Shown: piece by piece, positions 1 through 7,100 of the stretch
Layout: each line of letters opens with the position of its first letter
How positions within the stretch are numbered: the first letter of the stretch is position 1
Source: JACDAN01 sp046714355
GTDB lineage: Bacteria > Actinomycetota > Thermoleophilia > Gaiellales > Gaiellaceae
Assembly (NCBI GenBank): GCA_046714355.1
Contig: JBKKAR010000064.1
Location: 1-31,950, forward strand
DNA: 31,950 bases
Reading direction: 5' to 3'
Made by a program: the position numbers and the translations under genes
The notes under the pieces: generated by a model
What the model saw: only the letters and a program-made list of their open reading frames with translations
The model's database searches: none
Told to the model about the DNA's origin: nothing

Positions 1-338
1 TCGGCCTCCAGCCAGGGGAGGTGCTCGCGCCAGGAGATGAGGTTGTGCAGCTGCTCGATGTCCACCCGGCCGTACCAGCCGAGCTGCTCCTCGAACTGCG
101 CCCGGCCCTGCTCGACCGTCGGCGCCCAGATCTTCGTCGCGATGGTCGCCCGCTCCCGCCGACCTTCGAGGGCACCAGCGAGAGAGCGTTCGGCGTGGCC
201 GTACATCGGCGAGGAATCGAAGAGACTCGTCCCCGAGCCGAGCGCAGCGCCGACGACGTCGCGGGCGAGCTCGTCGTCGCCGCCAAAGGTGTTCGAGGTA
301 CCGAGCCCGACGACAGGACCGAGTTTGCGCTCCTCCAT
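1..338 (-). CDS. Aldo/keto reductase, N-terminal part (runs off the window)
   Basis: The first 112 residues of an aldo/keto reductase are present; the C-terminus lies beyond base 1. The family are NAD(P)H-dependent TIM-barrel oxidoreductases acting on carbonyls. All four family catalytic residues can be placed: Asp in FDSSPMYG, Tyr in the same motif, Lys in ATKIW and His in IEQLHN. The start is the ATG at 338-336, whose A is shared with the TGA stop of the upstream DUF3866 gene (TGATG), so the two are probably translationally coupled. The substrate cannot be told from this fragment. The family call is firm; the physiological role is unknown. Confidence 0.85.
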   Translation of the reverse strand, partial: MEERKLGPVVGLGTSNTFGGDDELARDVVGAALGSGTSLFDSSPMYGHAERSLAGALEGRRERATIATKIWAPTVEQGRAQFEEQLGWYGRVDIEQLHNLISWREHLPWLEA

Positions 339-1324
339 CAGTCGCGTTGTTCGCGTGCGACCTTGCCGGCCGCAAAGGCGCACATGAAGAAGCAGGGATC
401 CTCCTCGAGCCCGCGGCCCATGTGCGAGAGCGGCAGGCGCGCGCACTCCTCGCGCCAGCCATCGACATCGACCTCGTCGCGCGGAGCCAGCCAGTCCGGA
501 GCTTCGAGGCCGCGAGGCCACGCGATCGTCACGTCCGTCATGCAGAGACCGAGGATCGCCCGCACGTGGTGGGAGACACCCCGGTGCCGTTCGCGGCGGT
601 CAGCCTCGGAGAATCGAACGGAGAGGACCGGCTTGCCGCCGAGCGCGGCGGCGGTGTTCGCGGCCGCCGCGGCCGCAAGACCGCCGTGGCCGAGCAGCGA
701 GCCGGTCCCGACGATCCCGGGCCCGATCGAGCAGACGACGGCGTCGAAACCCTGGCCGGCGCACCAGGCGAAGGCCGATGCCGGCGTGACGGCCTGCGCG
801 TCTCCGTCCACGCACGGTGACGCGGCAACCGCGATCTGGAGCAATCCACCCTCCTTGAGCGCGCGGACCGTGTCCGATAGCGAGACGGGCAGCGCGCCGC
901 CGCCTACTTGCACGTACGCGACTCGAAGCCGCCGACCGAGACCCGCGCACACCGGCGCAACCTGGCTGTGGAGGGAGCAACAGACAACCGGCATTCCGTC
1001 GAGGGTCTCGGCGAGCGGCCCGCCTTCCTCGACGTGGCGCGCGGCCGACTGCAGGGGCGTGTACGGGAGGGTCATCACGTGCGCTCCGGGCTCCGCTTCG
1101 CCGCCGAGCCCGCGCGTGAGGTTCGCGTAGAGGACGTCGAAGCCACCAGATCCCAGCTCGAGCTCGCGTGCCTGGACGTTGACGATGACTTCGTCGCCGA
1201 CCTCCACGGAGCCCGTGAGCCGGGGGTAGGCGACGGTCGGCGTGCCGTCGACCTCCAGCCGGATTAGTCCGTCGTGCGTCTCGGCGATCCGGGAGACCGT
1301 GCCCCGGCGGAGGCTAAGCCCCAT
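338..1324 (-). CDS. DUF3866 family protein
   Basis: 328 residues starting MGLSLRRGTV. The N-terminal ~100 residues look like a small beta-rich domain (VEVGDEVIVNVQARELELGSGG, split by family pattern), followed by an alpha/beta region with glycine-rich turns such as GPGIVGTGS and a histidine-bearing HSQVAP segment. This matches my recollection of the DUF3866 family, found mainly in actinobacteria and some Firmicutes, whose function is not established. No signal peptide or membrane helix is visible. The ATG at 1324 lies inside the end of the M20 peptidase gene (11-base overlap), and the stop overlaps the aldo/keto reductase start, so it sits in the middle of a three-gene unit. Confidence 0.75.
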   Translation of the reverse strand: MGLSLRRGTVSRIAETHDGLIRLEVDGTPTVAYPRLTGSVEVGDEVIVNVQARELELGSGGFDVLYANLTRGLGGEAEPGAHVMTLPYTPLQSAARHVEEGGPLAETLDGMPVVCCSLHSQVAPVCAGLGRRLRVAYVQVGGGALPVSLSDTVRALKEGGLLQIAVAASPCVDGDAQAVTPASAFAWCAGQGFDAVVCSIGPGIVGTGSLLGHGGLAAAAAANTAAALGGKPVLSVRFSEADRRERHRGVSHHVRAILGLCMTDVTIAWPRGLEAPDWLAPRDEVDVDGWREECARLPLSHMGRGLEEDPCFFMCAFAAGKVAREQRD

Positions 1325-2447
1325 CGCGTGCCACGGCGACGAGCGCGAGCGTGACGTCGACCATTCGCTCGAGATCGGCGACCGCGATGTGCTCGTCGGG
1401 TGTATGGATCTCCATCATCCCGTTCGCCAGGTTCACGCAGGCCTTCCCGCGCTCGTTGAAGACGTTCGCGTCGGCGCCGCCGCCTGTCAGCCCCAGGCGC
1501 GGCTGAACCCCGGCGCGCTCGAGCGCCGCACAGGCCAGGGTCACCGGAAGGTCGCCGCGGGCGAAGCGGTAGCCGCGATAGCTCTCTTCGACCGTCGTCT
1601 CGGCCTCGCACTGTTCGAGCGCAGCGGCGAACGTGATCGTCTCGAGCATCTCGCGGATGACGTCGGAGAGCTTCGACTCGTCGTGCGCCCGCACGTCGAT
1701 CGAGAACGAACACCGATCCGGGACGATGTTCCTGGCCGTGCCGCCGTTGATGAGACCCACGCTGGCCGTGGTCTCGTCGTCGAGCCGGCCCAGCCGGAGG
1801 TCGGCGATCGCGCGCGCCGCGGCGGCGATCGCGGAGCGTCCCTCCTCAGGCGCCATCCCGGCGTGGGCAGCTCGGCCGCGGATCAAGACGTCGACGTGGC
1901 TGGCGTACGGCGCGCCGAGGACGACGTCTCCGATCGGCGCGCCCTGGTCGTAGACGAACCCCGTTCGGGCCTCCAGGCGGGAGGCATCGAACGCCTTGGC
2001 GCCCTGGAGCCCCACCTCCTCCATGGGCGTGAACAGCAACTCGATTCCCGCGTGCGGCAGTTGCTCCCCGACGATTCGCCTCGCCGCCTCGAGCATCGCC
2101 GCGACGGCGGCCTTGTTGTCGGCACCGAGGATCGTCCCCCCGGCGTTCCGGACGACGCCGTTCTCGACGACCGGCTCCAGAGCTCCCGTAGGCGGAACCG
2201 TGTCGAGGTGGGCGCAGAGGAAGATCGGCTCGCCGCCGTTCTGGGACGTCGCGGGCAGCCGACAGAGCAGGTTGCCGGCATTCGAGCCGATCCGGGTCCC
2301 GGCGTCATCTTCTGAGACCTCCAGGCCGAGTTCTTCGAGGTATCCGCGGACGCGGTCCGCGACGGCGCGCTCCTCTCCCGGCGGGCTCGGGATCGCGGCC
2401 AGCTCGGTGAAGAGCGCGAGGACGTCCGGCGCCCGACTCGGCGACAT
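1314..2447 (-). CDS. M20 family metallopeptidase (tripeptidase T-like)
   Basis: 377 residues, a co-catalytic zinc exopeptidase of the M20/PepT-like group that releases N-terminal residues from short peptides. Expected metal and catalytic positions are in place: H80 and D82 in CAHLDTVPP, D110 in LGADNKAA, the Glu pair at 143-144 in PMEEVGLQG, D167 in VYDQ and H348 in EIHTPDEH. The small dimerisation domain is visible around residues 180-290 (GRAAHAGMAPEEGRSA). The start at 2447 is supported by a TANNNT box 7 nt upstream and by the conserved MALFTELAAIPSPPGEE-type N-terminus. It is annotated in relatives as peptidase T-like or M20/M25/M40; exact peptide specificity is not predictable. It probably acts in cytoplasmic peptide recycling. 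Confidence 0.9.
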   Translation of the reverse strand: MSPSRAPDVLALFTELAAIPSPPGEERAVADRVRGYLEELGLEVSEDDAGTRIGSNAGNLLCRLPATSQNGGEPIFLCAHLDTVPPTGALEPVVENGVVRNAGGTILGADNKAAVAAMLEAARRIVGEQLPHAGIELLFTPMEEVGLQGAKAFDASRLEARTGFVYDQGAPIGDVVLGAPYASHVDVLIRGRAAHAGMAPEEGRSAIAAAARAIADLRLGRLDDETTASVGLINGGTARNIVPDRCSFSIDVRAHDESKLSDVIREMLETITFAAALEQCEAETTVEESYRGYRFARGDLPVTLACAALERAGVQPRLGLTGGGADANVFNERGKACVNLANGMMEIHTPDEHIAVADLERMVDVTLALVAVARDGA

Positions 2448-2454
2448 GGCCGCA

Positions 2455-2460
2455 ATCGTA
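2455..2460 (-). promoter_or_regulatory. Candidate leaderless -10 box for the M20 peptidase gene
   Basis: TACGAT on the minus strand, 7 nt before the ATG at 2447. It fits the actinobacterial TANNNT leaderless pattern seen at nine other starts in this window. No -35 element is obvious. Confidence 0.45.
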
Positions 2461-2500
2461 CGGGCGACGGACGTTCCTCACGTCCGGGGACGGGAACTCA

Positions 2501-2662
2501 CTACGGCGCCAACTCGACCTCCGCTCCGCGGCCCTGAGCCGGCGGGCGGCTCTCACCGACCGAGAAGAGCACGTAGCCGATCAGCTGGAGCGCGAACACG
2601 GTCACGAGCAGCACGAGGACGATCCTGGCGACGCGCGTGGCAGGGGAGCCGGCCTCAGTCAT
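2501..2662 (-). CDS. Small single-helix membrane protein, hypothetical
   Basis: 53 residues starting MTEAGSPATRVARIV. A single hydrophobic segment at about residues 11-33 (VLVLLVTVFALQLIGYVLF core) is preceded by an Arg and followed by a short polar tail rich in Pro, Gly and Glu. I do not recognise the family. The ATG at 2662 overlaps the end of the secreted-protein gene by 8 bases, which argues it is translated together with it. An alternative start 21 bases upstream would add seven residues. The gap to the peptidase gene is about 50 bases. Confidence 0.5.
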   Translation of the reverse strand: MTEAGSPATRVARIVLVLLVTVFALQLIGYVLFSVGESRPPAQGRGAEVELAP

Positions 2663-3191
2663 ATGCGACCGTCGCATAGCCACCGTTCGGGTAGTAGCGG
2701 ACGCGCAGCATCATCGAGTCGTGGAACGAGACGAAGTAGAGCGGCGAGTGGCAGGCGACGCCCGCCCAGGTCTGCACCTCGACGAACGAGAATCCGGCGC
2801 CGCCGGCCATCTTCGTGAGATACGGGCCGCTGGTGTTCCAGCAGATGGAGTCGTGGCTCGTGCGGACGGAGCTCGAGCGGTAGGTGATCGTGCCGCCCGA
2901 TCCGCACCAGACCGTGTACAGGTACAGGCGGCGGGCGTACGGCCAGGTGCCCTTCGAGCGGAGCAGCTCCTTCCCCCAGCAGATGCCGCCTCCGCCGCCC
3001 TCGGCCTGCATCCGGCCGGGGCGCTGCTTCCCGCCGGAGGTCGTCTCCTCCACGCTCGAGCCCGTGGAAAAGAGTGAAGCCGCCGCCTCGAACGAGAGGT
3101 CCGGAGGCGGTGGTTCGGCGGCCGCGGGCGCCGCGGCCGCCAGGGCCGCGACGAGCGCGGCCAACGTTGAGATGAGGCGTGTCGTGTACAT
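2655..3191 (-). CDS. Secreted protein with four cysteines, unknown function
   Basis: 178 residues. The N-terminus (MYTTRLISTLAALVAAL, then AAAAPAAAEPPPP) is a classical signal peptide with likely cleavage after an Ala near residue 25. The mature part has a proline-rich linker, a glycine run near residue 65, and four cysteines in GICWG, VWCGSG, SICWN and VACHS, consistent with two disulfides outside the membrane. The many Tyr, Trp and Ser residues suggest a beta-rich fold. I do not recognise a family. It lies just downstream of pyrG and overlaps the small membrane-protein gene, so the two may work together at the envelope. Confidence 0.7.
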   Translation of the reverse strand: MYTTRLISTLAALVAALAAAAPAAAEPPPPDLSFEAAASLFSTGSSVEETTSGGKQRPGRMQAEGGGGGICWGKELLRSKGTWPYARRLYLYTVWCGSGGTITYRSSSVRTSHDSICWNTSGPYLTKMAGGAGFSFVEVQTWAGVACHSPLYFVSFHDSMMLRVRYYPNGGYATVAYD

Positions 3192-3197
3192 GCGACG

Positions 3198-3203
3198 AAC
3201 GTA
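3198..3203 (-). promoter_or_regulatory. Candidate leaderless -10 box for the secreted-protein gene
   Basis: TACGTT on the minus strand, 6 nt before the ATG at 3191, matching the TANNNT pattern. It would separate this gene from pyrG, which ends 67 bases upstream. Confidence 0.4.
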
Positions 3204-3257
3204 CGTACGACCGTCGAACGCATGGGATACGCCTTCGAACCGAAAGTGTGAAACCGG

Positions 3258-4913
3258 CTAGGCAGGAACCCGAGCAGCCGGCTCGGCCACGCCGTCCCTG
3301 GCCCGAGAGCGCTCGAGCGCAGCGCCGACGAAGTCGCGGAAGAGCGGTGCCGGCCGTGTCGGCCGCGACTTGAACTCCGGGTGAAACTGGCTCGCCACGA
3401 ACCACGGGTGGTCGGGGATCTCGATGATCTCGACCAGCCGTCCCTCCTGGTAGGTGCCGGAGATCACCAACCCCTCCTGCTCGAGCGCCGCCCGGAAGTG
3501 GTTGTTGACCTCGTAGCGGTGCCGATGCCGCTCGTGGACGACGGGCTCGCCGTAGGTCTCGCGAGCGCGTGTCCCGTCCGCGAGCTCAACAGCCTGGGCG
3601 CCGAGCCGCATCGTCCCGCCGAGATCCTCGACCTCCTTTTGCTCGGGCAAGAGGTCGATGACCGGATAGGGCGTCTCGGGATCCATCTCGGTCGAGTTGG
3701 CCCCGTCGAGCCCGACCATGTGCCGCGCGAACTCCGAGATCGCGACGTGCATGCCGAGGCAGACGCCGAGATAGGGAATCTTGCGCTCCCGCGCGACACG
3801 GCAGGCCATGATCTTCCCCTCCCACCCGCGCGAGCCGAACCCCCCGGGAACGAGCACGCCGTCGATCTGATCGAGCTCCCTCTCAAGCTCTTCGAGCGAG
3901 GCGCCCTCCGCGTCGACCCAACGCACACGCACGGTTGCGCCGTGGTGGATGCCGGCGTGCTTGAGCGCCTCGTGCACCGAGAGGTAGGCGTCGTGGAGCT
4001 GCACGTACTTGCCGACGAGCGCGATCTCGACCGTCTCGTCGAGGCCCTTGATGCGCCCCGCGAGCTCGAGCCACTCGCCCAGATCCGCCTCCACCTGCGG
4101 AAGGCCGAGCTTCTCGGCGACGAGCGTGTCGAGTCCCTCTTCCTGCAGCGCCGAGGGGACGAGGTACACGTCCGGGACGTCAAGGTTCACCACGACGGCA
4201 CGCGGATCGATGTCGGCGAACAGCGCGATCTTCTCGCGAAGGTCCCTGTTCAGCGGCTCCGTCGAGCGGCAGACCACGACGTCGGGATGGATGCCGATGC
4301 GTCGGAGCTCGTTGACGGAATGCTGCGTCGGTTTCGTCTTCAGCTCCCCGGCCGAGTCGACGAACGGGACGTAGGTGACGTGGACGTACATGACGTTCTC
4401 GGGGCCCGCCTCCCGGCGGAACTGCCGGATCGCCTCGAGGAACGGCAGCGACTCGATGTCGCCGACCGTCCCGCCGACCTCGCTGATGACGACGTCGGTG
4501 TCGGTCGCCTCGGCGACACGGCGGATCCGATCCTTGATCTCGTTCGTGATGTGCGGGATCACCTGGACCGTCGAGCCCAGGTACTCGCCCTTCCGCTCTT
4601 TTCGGAGCACCGAGTACCAGATCGAGCCCGACGTGTGGTTCGCGTTCCGCGAGAGGTTCTCGTCGATGAAGCGCTCGTAGTGGCCGATGTCCAGGTCGGT
4701 CTCGGCGCCATCCTCGGTGACGAACACCTCGCCGTGCTGGAACGGGCTCATCGTCCCGGGATCGACGTTCAGGTATGGGTCGAACTTCTGCACCTGCACC
4801 TTCAGGCCACGCGCCTTCAGGAGCCGGCCGAGCGAGGCGGCGGTGATGCCCTTCCCGAGCGACGAGACGACGCCTCCCGTGATGAAGACGTACTTCGGCG
4901 GGCGCTCTTTCAC
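3258..4913 (-). CDS. pyrG: CTP synthase
   Basis: 551 residues, normal family length. It converts UTP, ATP and glutamine to CTP, the last step of pyrimidine nucleotide synthesis. The synthetase domain opens with KYVFITGGVVSSLGKG and contains KFDPYLNVDPGTMSP and HYERFIDE. The class I glutamine amidotransferase domain fills the second half, with nucleophile C385 in GVCLGMH and the His/Glu partners H511 and E513 in FHPEFKSRP. The start is GTG at 4913, overlapping the TGA of the glycosyltransferase gene by four bases (GTGA). The last ~20 residues are a loose tail. In Mycobacterium pyrG directly follows mctB; here one gene is inserted between them. Confidence 0.98.
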   Translation of the reverse strand: MKERPPKYVFITGGVVSSLGKGITAASLGRLLKARGLKVQVQKFDPYLNVDPGTMSPFQHGEVFVTEDGAETDLDIGHYERFIDENLSRNANHTSGSIWYSVLRKERKGEYLGSTVQVIPHITNEIKDRIRRVAEATDTDVVISEVGGTVGDIESLPFLEAIRQFRREAGPENVMYVHVTYVPFVDSAGELKTKPTQHSVNELRRIGIHPDVVVCRSTEPLNRDLREKIALFADIDPRAVVVNLDVPDVYLVPSALQEEGLDTLVAEKLGLPQVEADLGEWLELAGRIKGLDETVEIALVGKYVQLHDAYLSVHEALKHAGIHHGATVRVRWVDAEGASLEELERELDQIDGVLVPGGFGSRGWEGKIMACRVARERKIPYLGVCLGMHVAISEFARHMVGLDGANSTEMDPETPYPVIDLLPEQKEVEDLGGTMRLGAQAVELADGTRARETYGEPVVHERHRHRYEVNNHFRAALEQEGLVISGTYQEGRLVEIIEIPDHPWFVASQFHPEFKSRPTRPAPLFRDFVGAALERSRARDGVAEPAARVPA

Positions 4914-6124
4914 GGCTGCCGTCCCAGCGCGTCGATCTGCGAGAGGAGCGGCGTGCGCTCGATCAACTCACCGAGGGAGCGTCGTTCTCCGAGGAGTGTG
5001 AGCCCGGCCAGCGCTCCGATTGCCAGCCAACGACCCCGTTCCGTGAGACAGCTCACGGAACTCAACCCTAGCATCGCGCCCAGCGCGTTCGATCCGGCGT
5101 CCCCGAGCATCGTCCTCTCGCGAAGATCGTAGGGAAGGAGGAGGACGGCGACCCCGACCGGAGCGCGCAGCAGGACACCGCCGGCGAGGTAGGCCTTCAA
5201 GGCTCGCCCGGGACGCGTGTCGAGCTGGTTGAGGAAGTTGGCGGCCAGGCCGACGAGCAGGGCGCCGGAGACCTTGCGCGTCGCGAGCAGGCCGACGAGC
5301 GGAATCCCGACGAGCTTTAGGACGCCGGTCGTGCTCCCTGCCCGAAGGTGCGCCCGGAAGCCGCGCTCCGGTCCGCTCCACAGATCGTCCGCCAGGCCGA
5401 GCGCCGCGACGAGCGTCACGGCCGTGTCGCGGCGGGCCCCGAGGGCGGCGCCGACGAACGGGAGGCGGAGACCGCGGTGGTTCGTCCCCTGCGGCCCGCA
5501 GGCGAGCAGGGCGTCCAGCAACTGGCGCCCCCGGTGGAGGAAGCCGACGGCGTCCCGGCCGGTGGCGCGGTGGCGCAGCGGAAGCTCGAGCTCGGCGATC
5601 ACGAGCCCGGCGCGGGCCGCGTCCGCGGAGGCACCCACCTCGCAGCCGAAGCCGCCGGCGAGCGGGAAGCAGGCGGCTCGGGCTTCCTCCGAGAACGCCC
5701 GTTGTCCCGAAAGCGGCTCCACCGGAACGAATCCCGACCGGGCGCGGATCAGCGCGCGGGCGGCGCGCTTCGCCATCCCGAACCCTCCGCCCTGCCGCTC
5801 GGCGAAGACAGCGATCGCGAGGTCGACGCCGCCCTCGAGGAGCGGCCGCAGGTCTCCCTCGAGGTCGGCGTCGCAGACGAGCAGCGGCCCCGGAGGCGCG
5901 GCCCGCTCGGCGAGCGTCAGCGCCTGGCCCTTCCCGCGGGCGGGCAGGCGCAGTACACGAGCGCCCGCGCGCTCGGCCACCTCGGCGGTCCGGTCGCGCG
6001 ACCCGTCGTCGGCGACGATCACCTCGGCGCCCGGAAACTGCTGCTGCAACCGCTCGACCGTCGCGCCGATCCGCTCCCCCTCGTCGCGGGCCGCGACGAG
6101 GATCGCGACAGGCTTAGAGCTCAT
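4910..6124 (-). CDS. GT2 glycosyltransferase fused to a short MraY/WecA-like (PNPT) domain
   Basis: 404 residues from the preferred start, ATG at 6124 (MSSKPVAILVAARDEGERI). Residues 1-~205 are a family 2 GT-A glycosyltransferase: DDGSRD at 39-44, a DxD in CDAD near 84-87, and an acceptor-side motif GFGCEVG near 158-164. Residues ~215-404 are hydrophobic and carry the motifs of polyprenyl-phosphate sugar-1-phosphate transferases: DD at 246-247, NxxD in NQLDTRPG and GDAGSNALG at 341-349. A normal MraY or WecA is about 320-360 residues; here the segment before the DD motif is very short, so the first helices seem missing. The likely role is lipid-linked glycan assembly for the cell wall. An upstream ATG at 6148 would add eight residues. 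Confidence 0.8.
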   Translation of the reverse strand: MSSKPVAILVAARDEGERIGATVERLQQQFPGAEVIVADDGSRDRTAEVAERAGARVLRLPARGKGQALTLAERAAPPGPLLVCDADLEGDLRPLLEGGVDLAIAVFAERQGGGFGMAKRAARALIRARSGFVPVEPLSGQRAFSEEARAACFPLAGGFGCEVGASADAARAGLVIAELELPLRHRATGRDAVGFLHRGRQLLDALLACGPQGTNHRGLRLPFVGAALGARRDTAVTLVAALGLADDLWSGPERGFRAHLRAGSTTGVLKLVGIPLVGLLATRKVSGALLVGLAANFLNQLDTRPGRALKAYLAGGVLLRAPVGVAVLLLPYDLRERTMLGDAGSNALGAMLGLSSVSCLTERGRWLAIGALAGLTLLGERRSLGELIERTPLLSQIDALGRQP

Positions 6125-6163
6125 TCCGGGATGTGGCTCAGCTCCCATGCTGGAATGAGCTCT
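6116..6163 (-). repeat. 12-bp inverted repeat over the glycosyltransferase start
   Basis: Perfect 12-bp arms (AGAGCTCATTCC at 6116-6127 and GGAATGAGCTCT at 6152-6163) flank a 24-base loop. On the mRNA the downstream arm contains the preferred AUG of the glycosyltransferase gene, and the upstream arm touches the UAA of mctB. The hairpin could hide the start until upstream translation opens it, or act as a weak attenuator. There is no U-tract. Confidence 0.6.
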
Positions 6164-7047
6164 TAACCACCCGGAAGCGGGGCCAGCGGCAGGGGCTCGA
6201 TCGGCGTCGGCAGCGTTCCGTCCTCGGCCGTCCGCTTCAAGCCGTAGTGGCCTTCGGGGCCGCCCTCGAGGAGCACGGCGAGGGCCAGCTTTCCGATCGG
6301 CGTGTCCACCGAGTCCACGCTCGAGATCCCGTTGGCCTTGTAAACCGCGATCCTGGACAACCGTTCGTCGGTGCGCTCGATCCCGACGACCGGCACTCCG
6401 CTGCGTGCGAGCCCGGCATAGATTCCGTCGAGGAAGAGCCTGGTCGGCGCGTCGGTCGCCACGCCGGTGTGCGAGACGACGACGGCGTCCGCCTCCACCG
6501 AGAGGGTGCCGCGATTCTCCTGCACGAGCACCGGAGTCAGCGCCTCCCAGAACGGCGTCTCGCCGCCCTCGACCAGCTCCTCGCCAAGGCGACGTCCCAC
6601 CTCGTCCATCGCCAGTCCCGGGAACTGCGGCTCCAGGGCGTTCGCGACTTCCTGCGGGTTCACCGGAAGCTCGAGCGCCTCCAGCTCGACGAGACCGGGC
6701 GCCGACGAGTCCTCGAGCGTCTGCTCGACGGCCCGAAGAGCGTCCTGGTCGGACTGGCCGACGAAGAGGAGGGCCACGCGCTTTCCGCGGAGCCGTCCGT
6801 TGATGACGGTGAGATACGTCGCGTTCATGTAGTTGTCTGCCGCCTCCCGCTGCCGCTCGAGCAGGTCCGCCTGCGCGACCAGGTCGTCGTTGCTCCGCTT
6901 CAGGTCGTCGATCTGCCTCTGGAGGACGCGCCGTTCGCTGTCCTCGACGTCGGTGCGCGCGGCGAGGCCCGCACCGACGAGGATGCCGATGATCAGGGCC
7001 AGGAAGACGGCCGCCAGCGAGGCGACGTGGTAGCGGAGGTCGAACAC
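6163..7047 (-). CDS. mctB: MctB-like copper transporter family protein (DUF3186)
   Basis: 294 residues. The N-terminus MFDLRYHVASLAAVFLAL is the family signature, with one membrane helix at about 8-28 followed by a coiled coil at about 34-75 (ERRVLQRQIDDLKR). The rest is a soluble domain predicted outside the membrane. Mycobacterium tuberculosis MctB (Rv1698) is an outer-envelope protein linked to copper resistance; whether this relative handles copper is not shown by the sequence. The start is GTG at 7047. Position next to steA and close to pyrG matches the mycobacterial order, which supports the call. The C-terminus is proline-rich (LPTPIEPLPLAPLPGG). Confidence 0.85.
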   Translation of the reverse strand: MFDLRYHVASLAAVFLALIIGILVGAGLAARTDVEDSERRVLQRQIDDLKRSNDDLVAQADLLERQREAADNYMNATYLTVINGRLRGKRVALLFVGQSDQDALRAVEQTLEDSSAPGLVELEALELPVNPQEVANALEPQFPGLAMDEVGRRLGEELVEGGETPFWEALTPVLVQENRGTLSVEADAVVVSHTGVATDAPTRLFLDGIYAGLARSGVPVVGIERTDERLSRIAVYKANGISSVDSVDTPIGKLALAVLLEGGPEGHYGLKRTAEDGTLPTPIEPLPLAPLPGG

Positions 7048-7056
7048 GCCGCAGGA

Positions 7057-7062
7057 AATCTA
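7057..7062 (-). promoter_or_regulatory. Candidate -10 box for mctB
   Basis: TAGATT on the minus strand, 9 nt before the GTG at 7047, within an AT-rich island. It lies just after the 7068-7096 palindrome, so it could start an mctB transcript with a leader of only a few bases. The evidence is weaker than for boxes at 6-7 nt. Confidence 0.3.
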
Positions 7063-7067
7063 ATTAC

Positions 7068-7096
7068 GCGGTGCCAGACTTGAAGTCTGGCACCGC
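7068..7096. repeat. 29-nt intergenic palindrome, shared-flank element copy 1
   Basis: A perfect palindrome of 14-base arms around a single G (core GTGCCAGACTTGAAGTC), flanked by TAC on the left and CAAC on the right. It starts four bases after the steA stop codon in the transcription direction. The second palindrome at 28178-28205 has different arms but the same flanks (TACGCG at the left end, CGCCAAC at the right end). It resembles REP-type palindromes, often found between genes; in RNA it forms a strong hairpin without a U-tract. Confidence 0.85.
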
Positions 7097-7100
7097 CAAC

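Noticed and set aside
3381..5132. Long plus-strand open frame opposite pyrG (583 codons)
   Set aside because: Antisense of pyrG with low-complexity composition and no motif.
7068..7096. Intrinsic terminator of steA
   Set aside because: Strong hairpin but no U-tract, and the shared flanks with the palindrome at 28178 point to a repeat element; some effect on transcription remains possible.
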